A stretch of DNA of 35,784 nt from CAZSMK01 sp964608095 (lineage in GTDB: Bacteria; Sumerlaeota; Sumerlaeia; MWCT01; JAGHBZ01). Positions 32,018 to 35,784 of the stretch are shown piece after piece. Where the stretch lies: assembly GCA_964608095.1 (NCBI GenBank), contig CAZSMK010000091.1, positions 1-35,784 on the forward strand, given 5' to 3'. The position numbers and the translations under genes are program-made. Position 1 is the stretch's first letter. Each line of letters opens with the position of its first letter. A model generated the notes under the pieces. That model had not been told where the DNA came from. It did not search any database and worked only from the letters and a program-made list of their open reading frames with translations.

Positions 32018-33865
32018 TTAGAGCGTCATGCGGCGCCAGTAGAGGAGCCATTCGACTATGAGGACAAGAAGCGCAGCCCAGATGAAGTAGCGCCATATCT
32101 CGACGTTCGCTTGTTTTATTGTAGGAGTGCCTACGATTTCCCTTTTACCGACCTCGAATATGTCCCGCGGTTTTATGTCCGACTCGCGTGCGGATACAAG
32201 GTTTACTCCGTACACACCGGCGGTCTCGCCGTCTCGAATCAGTTCATAAAATCCCGTTGCTTTTGTCGAGGTGAATTTCACCATCTGCTCGCCGGTATAG
32301 TGCAGGTCGTGTTGTTTATCGTCAGGCGTCACCAAAACAAACCGCTCCGCACCATCCTCGATCTTCAGGGTAATACCGTCACGCGTGGAAAGGGTGTGCT
32401 CGACCGCGCCGCCATACCTTCCGGAGAGAAATTGAATGGCATTGTTCAAAAAAATCGGAAACGACGGTTTAAGTGGAAAATCCGAGTCATAGATATCGAA
32501 GCCCGCCACAAGCGACGTAACCTCGCCCGATTCGGCAAGAACAATTATGGGCGAATCATCAGTCTCCGCCAGAACCGACACCGCTCCGGATACCGTCATT
32601 TTCATGCCCTTGCTTATTAAGGCGTTTTCCACACGGGTATATCTCATCACCGGGTGTTGCCGATCCGTATCGACAATGATGGGATTTTCTTTTTCCTGTG
32701 TGAAGACGACAGCGCCACCCGGCGGAAGCGCGTTGAAAAAGATGCTGTTCAGCGGTGGTTGCGCCTGCGGCGAATAGCCGTCGAACACGGCGACGTCATA
32801 CTGCTCGAAAGAAATAGTATCCGAAGGTTTTTGTATATGCAGAGTGTAAAAAGGATTTGCCCCGAGCGCTTGCTCGAAAAAATAATTACCGGTTGTAATA
32901 AGGAGAAGTTCGATTTTTTTGAAACCCGGAATCACACCGAAAACCTCGTTATCTTCCATCAATGCATCATCAACGTCGAGTGTCAACCTGACCTTTTTCT
33001 GTTCAGAAGAAGTGACCGGAAAAATAACCGGCGAAGAGGCGCCTGCCTTGAGCTCGAGCCCCTTTATATCAACCGCGATTTCATCAACAAAAAGCTCGAC
33101 CGCGGTGGTTACGTTGCGGGTCGAAAAATTCTGCACGTTGGCAAAAATCTCGAAATCGAACGGGCTCTCGAAGTTCGGGCGGATACTGAATTGAGTGAAG
33201 CCTGTATTATTATCCGATTTGCCGATTTTGACATATTTAATGTCGGGAAGAGGCGCGGTAAAACCTTTGGCTTCGAAAATATTGCCATCCGACAGGAGAA
33301 TCACCTCGATATCTTCATTGTTTTTAAAAAGCGAAGACATAATCGAGAACGTTTCCTGGATATTGGAAATGCTATCCGTTGCTTCAAGGCGCTGGATACG
33401 TTCCTTGAGAAGTTTTTTGTCGTTCGTGAATCCCTGGAGAACCGTTGCGCTGTCATCGAATGCAATCACCATGGCGATGTCGTTTCGTTTGAGATTTGCG
33501 ATTGATTCGAGCGCGATACGTTTAGCGTTATCAAGCCTTGTTTTCCCGTCTGCTTCGCGTGTCTTCATGCTTGCGGAGCGGTCGATGACCATCACGATGG
33601 TGCGGCGTTTCAATGGTTGCGATTCGAGGATAGGGCGTGCAATAGCCAGTGCGAGCATTACTGCGATGAGAATCTGCAACAGGAGAAAAATATTCGCCTT
33701 GAGTTTCTGAAACGGCTGATTGGCAATCAAGTCCTGTATACTCTTTTGCCACAGGATAAGGCTGGAGACGACCACGGGTCTGCGTTTCAACTTCAATAGA
33801 TACAGCAGCACGATTACGGGAATCGTCAGCAGAAACAGTAGCCCTGTGTAATTGAGAAAACTCAC
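32018..33865 (-). CDS. BatA-like membrane protein with von Willebrand factor A domain
   Basis: This 615-residue inner-membrane protein has the aerotolerance-operon BatA layout. Two N-terminal membrane helices (about 7-25 and 58-77) flank a basic cytoplasmic loop. The VWA domain (about 88-260) carries a MIDAS DRSASM with Asp95, Ser97 and Ser99. A long beta-rich region follows, and a final helix YFIWAALLVLIVEWLLYW ends in a basic tail. It starts with GTG 33865, overlapping the DUF58 stop as GTGA, with GGGGA about 9 nt upstream. MoxR-DUF58-VWA operons are thought to act as chaperone or maturation systems at the envelope; the client here is unknown. It is the last gene of the operon seen in the window. 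Confidence 0.87.
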   Translation of the reverse strand: MSFLNYTGLLFLLTIPVIVLLYLLKLKRRPVVVSSLILWQKSIQDLIANQPFQKLKANIFLLLQILIAVMLALAIARPILESQPLKRRTIVMVIDRSASMKTREADGKTRLDNAKRIALESIANLKRNDIAMVIAFDDSATVLQGFTNDKKLLKERIQRLEATDSISNIQETFSIMSSLFKNNEDIEVILLSDGNIFEAKGFTAPLPDIKYVKIGKSDNNTGFTQFSIRPNFESPFDFEIFANVQNFSTRNVTTAVELFVDEIAVDIKGLELKAGASSPVIFPVTSSEQKKVRLTLDVDDALMEDNEVFGVIPGFKKIELLLITTGNYFFEQALGANPFYTLHIQKPSDTISFEQYDVAVFDGYSPQAQPPLNSIFFNALPPGGAVVFTQEKENPIIVDTDRQHPVMRYTRVENALISKGMKMTVSGAVSVLAETDDSPIIVLAESGEVTSLVAGFDIYDSDFPLKPSFPIFLNNAIQFLSGRYGGAVEHTLSTRDGITLKIEDGAERFVLVTPDDKQHDLHYTGEQMVKFTSTKATGFYELIRDGETAGVYGVNLVSARESDIKPRDIFEVGKREIVGTPTIKQANVEIWRYFIWAALLVLIVEWLLYWRRMTL

Positions 33866-34752
33866 TTTAATAATCCCCGGTACTTGAGATAGTTAAAAAT
33901 CAAATCTTCAACACGCGAGGTGTTTTTCATTCGTAAATAGGTAATATCTCTTTTGATACAGAACTGGCGTAAATTCGCGCAAAACCGGTCGAGGTTGTCC
34001 TTATACCTGTTGAGAAGGTCTCTGCTAATACTCACGTGGGTCTTGATGTCGAACTCAGCATCGATAAGTTCGAGGTGACCGATCAAGTCCGGCTCGAGCT
34101 CCTCCTCGCTGAGAATATGAATGACAAAAATTTCAAAGTTGCGTTGAACGAACTGTTTTATTGCATCCTCAAATCCTTCAGGGTCAAAAAAGTCAGAGAT
34201 GAGAATCGCAATTCCCCTTGTCTTCGTGTTGAGGACGAACCGTTTAAACGATTTCTGAAGATTTGTTTTCTCCACAGGGTTTATATTGCTGATGAATTGA
34301 AAAAGCGTCATTGCATTGTGTTGTCCGCGCAGGGGTTTTTGAACCTCGAGCAGGTCGGAGCCGAACACGCCGACGCCCACTTTATCAAGATTACACAGCG
34401 CGATGTACCCCAGTGCCGCCGCGGTACGTTTGGCAAACATCAGTTTCGACGGTGTTCCGAATCCCATGGATTTACTTCCATCGATCAATAAGTATACGTA
34501 AAGGTCCTCTTCTTCCATAAAAAGTTTGAGAAAAAGCGTTTCCAGACGGCTGTAAATGTTCCAATCTACAAAACGAATATCGTCGCCTTTTACATAACGG
34601 CGATAATCGGCGAACTCGATACTCAAGCCTTTCTTTTTGCTTCGGCGTTCACCCTTCATCTTTCCTGAAAAAGTCTTCCGGGTCAGAATCCGGATGGTGC
34701 GGAGCTTCTTCATAAACTCCGGATCGAGCAGTATGTCAGTCTTTTCATTCAT
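33862..34752 (-). CDS. DUF58 domain protein (MoxR-associated)
   Basis: The 296-residue cytoplasmic protein has the DUF58 core: GLSIEFADYRRYVKGDDIRF then VDWNIYSR (42-69), followed by a VWA-like fold with MIDAS-type DGSKSM (Asp91, Ser93, Ser95) and ILISDFFDPEGFEDAI in the second half. DUF58 proteins occur next to MoxR ATPases and VWA membrane proteins and are presumed to bridge the two. It lacks the N-terminal membrane helices present in some relatives. ATG 34752 has only a weak AAGA upstream. The stop overlaps the BatA-like start by 4 bp and the moxR stop is 37 bp upstream, so all three genes form one operon. Confidence 0.92.
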   Translation of the reverse strand: MNEKTDILLDPEFMKKLRTIRILTRKTFSGKMKGERRSKKKGLSIEFADYRRYVKGDDIRFVDWNIYSRLETLFLKLFMEEEDLYVYLLIDGSKSMGFGTPSKLMFAKRTAAALGYIALCNLDKVGVGVFGSDLLEVQKPLRGQHNAMTLFQFISNINPVEKTNLQKSFKRFVLNTKTRGIAILISDFFDPEGFEDAIKQFVQRNFEIFVIHILSEEELEPDLIGHLELIDAEFDIKTHVSISRDLLNRYKDNLDRFCANLRQFCIKRDITYLRMKNTSRVEDLIFNYLKYRGLLK

Positions 34753-34789
34753 TCTTTTAAATGGTCTTCACGAACTGCATATAGTTCGG

Positions 34790-35782
34790 TCAAGCCTTTT
34801 GCATGCGCGCAACACCGGCTACAAGTTGGTCGATGATATCATCGGTGGTTACCCCTTCCGCATCGGCTTCAAAATTCAAAATAAGGCGGTGGCGGAATGC
34901 ATTATGAGCGGCGGAGGCAATGTCGTCGAAGCTGACGTTGAACCGATTATCCAGTAAGGCGAATATTTTGCCGGCGAGGATAAGGGCTTGAGCGCCCCGT
35001 GGACTCGACCCGTAGCGCACGTAGTGCTTCGTTATGTCCGGTGACGATTCCTTCGTTGGATGTGTGCTTGCCAACAGGCGTATAGCGTAATCGCTTACGT
35101 GTGGCGCGACCTCGACCTCGCGGATGAATCCCTGCCATTCGATTACTTTTGCCTTGTCCATCACCACGTGTACCTCGGGCATTTTTACTTTCGTGGTGCG
35201 CTCGAGTATTTCGTGCATCTCTTGGTTCTCGGGAAATTCCACCAGCAGCTTGAAAAAGAACCGGTCGACCTGCGCTTCGGGCAGTGGATACGTCCCTTCC
35301 ATTTCGATGGGATTTTGAGTGGCAAGGACGAAAAACGGCTCGTCAAGCACGTGGCGCACGCCGGAAACAGTCACGTTGTGTTCCTGCATAGCCTCGAGCA
35401 AAGCGGATTGTGTCTTCGGCGTCGCCCGATTTATTTCGTCTGCAAGAATCACGTTGGCAAATACCGGACCACGCTGAAACTCGAAGACTTTTCTGCCGCG
35501 TTCGTCCTCCTGGACAACGGTTGTCCCGATAATGTCCGAAGGCATGAGGTCGGGCGTGAACTGGATACGCGAAAAGCGCGCGTCGAGGGTCTGGCTTAAG
35601 GTGCGTACCAGCAAGGTTTTGCCAAGTCCGGGGACGCCTTCGAGCAAGCAATGCCCGCCGGCAAAAAGACTGACCAGCACATTGCGTATCAAATCCCTTT
35701 GACCGACGATGACCTTACCGATTTCATCTGATATCGTCTGAAATTCCCGCCGAAATAATCCGGCTTTTTCTTTAATGTCCAT
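34790..35782 (-). CDS. MoxR-family AAA+ ATPase
   Basis: The 330-residue ATPase is the motor of the MoxR-DUF58-VWA system, probably acting as a chaperone-like ring. Walker A is GVPGLGKT (49-56), Walker B is VILADE (111-116), sensor 1 is FVLATQNPIE, and the arginine-finger region is LPEAQVDRFFF. The C-terminal lid includes YVRYGSSPRGAQALILAGKIFAL, a MoxR hallmark. The ATG lies 2 bp from the window edge, so its ribosome-binding site and any longer start cannot be seen. It leads the operon within the window; further genes may lie upstream outside it. Confidence 0.94.
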   Translation of the reverse strand: MDIKEKAGLFRREFQTISDEIGKVIVGQRDLIRNVLVSLFAGGHCLLEGVPGLGKTLLVRTLSQTLDARFSRIQFTPDLMPSDIIGTTVVQEDERGRKVFEFQRGPVFANVILADEINRATPKTQSALLEAMQEHNVTVSGVRHVLDEPFFVLATQNPIEMEGTYPLPEAQVDRFFFKLLVEFPENQEMHEILERTTKVKMPEVHVVMDKAKVIEWQGFIREVEVAPHVSDYAIRLLASTHPTKESSPDITKHYVRYGSSPRGAQALILAGKIFALLDNRFNVSFDDIASAAHNAFRHRLILNFEADAEGVTTDDIIDQLVAGVARMQKA

Positions 35783-35784
35783 GA

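Noticed and set aside
32654..33505. Long antisense open frame (283 codons) opposite the BatA-like gene
   Set aside because: It is Arg/Ile-rich with no recognisable motifs and no ribosome-binding site, and lies wholly opposite a well-supported VWA protein.

Overview
The window looks like a chromosomal segment of a Gram-negative (two-membrane) bacterium of middling GC content. An LptB-type lipopolysaccharide-export ATPase argues for an outer membrane. Very large secreted proteins built from PPC-like, FG-GAP, LVIVD and CBM9-like modules are typical of environmental, often uncultured, lineages around the FCB/PVC groups. I cannot name the phylum from this sequence alone. I see no rRNA, tRNA, CRISPR array or prophage.

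Layout. (1) 1-4505, minus strand: a core-metabolism operon read as precorrin-2 dehydrogenase, queA, tgt and a GT4 glycosyltransferase. Its last gene has been interrupted near the 3' end by a 194-bp MITE-like element with a perfect 5-bp target duplication. (2) 4686-5828, plus strand: lptB and hpf, transcribed divergently from a shared 180-bp promoter region. (3) 6461-11473, minus: a 1670-residue secreted gingipain-type (C25) cysteine peptidase with seven Cys-rich C-terminal modules and two terminator-like hairpins after it. (4) 12091-13304, minus: a secreted alkaline phosphatase whose frame is broken by one base in a T7 tract. The break is a textbook U UUU UUA slippery heptamer followed directly by UAG, and a -1 shift restores the motif NIIFLIGDGMG. 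(5) 13643-19630: a small Cys protein, a secreted CBM9-like protein with a LacI-type operator upstream, a divergent GH42 beta-galactosidase, a hypothetical, and a Cys-rich protein translationally coupled to a nitroreductase. (6) 19793-29007, plus: three large exported proteins, namely a glycosidase-like TIM-barrel protein, an LVIVD propeller, and a 14-repeat FG-GAP protein (14 = two seven-bladed propellers). (7) 29307-31819: a truncated gene, a two-gene toxin-antitoxin-like pair of AbiE type with nested operator palindromes covering the antitoxin start, and two tiny possible ORFs. (8) 32018-35782, minus: a MoxR / DUF58 / BatA-like operon.

Working together: regions 3-6 read as a kit for handling extracellular polymers (protease, phosphatase, glycan binding and hydrolysis, adhesion-like surface proteins). 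Regions 1, 2 and 8 are housekeeping or envelope functions. Region 7 looks like a defence or stability island that has replaced the 3' end of another gene. The most noteworthy observations are the alkaline phosphatase frameshift site, the datable MITE insertion with a reconstructible empty site, and the autoregulatory architecture of the AbiE-like pair.
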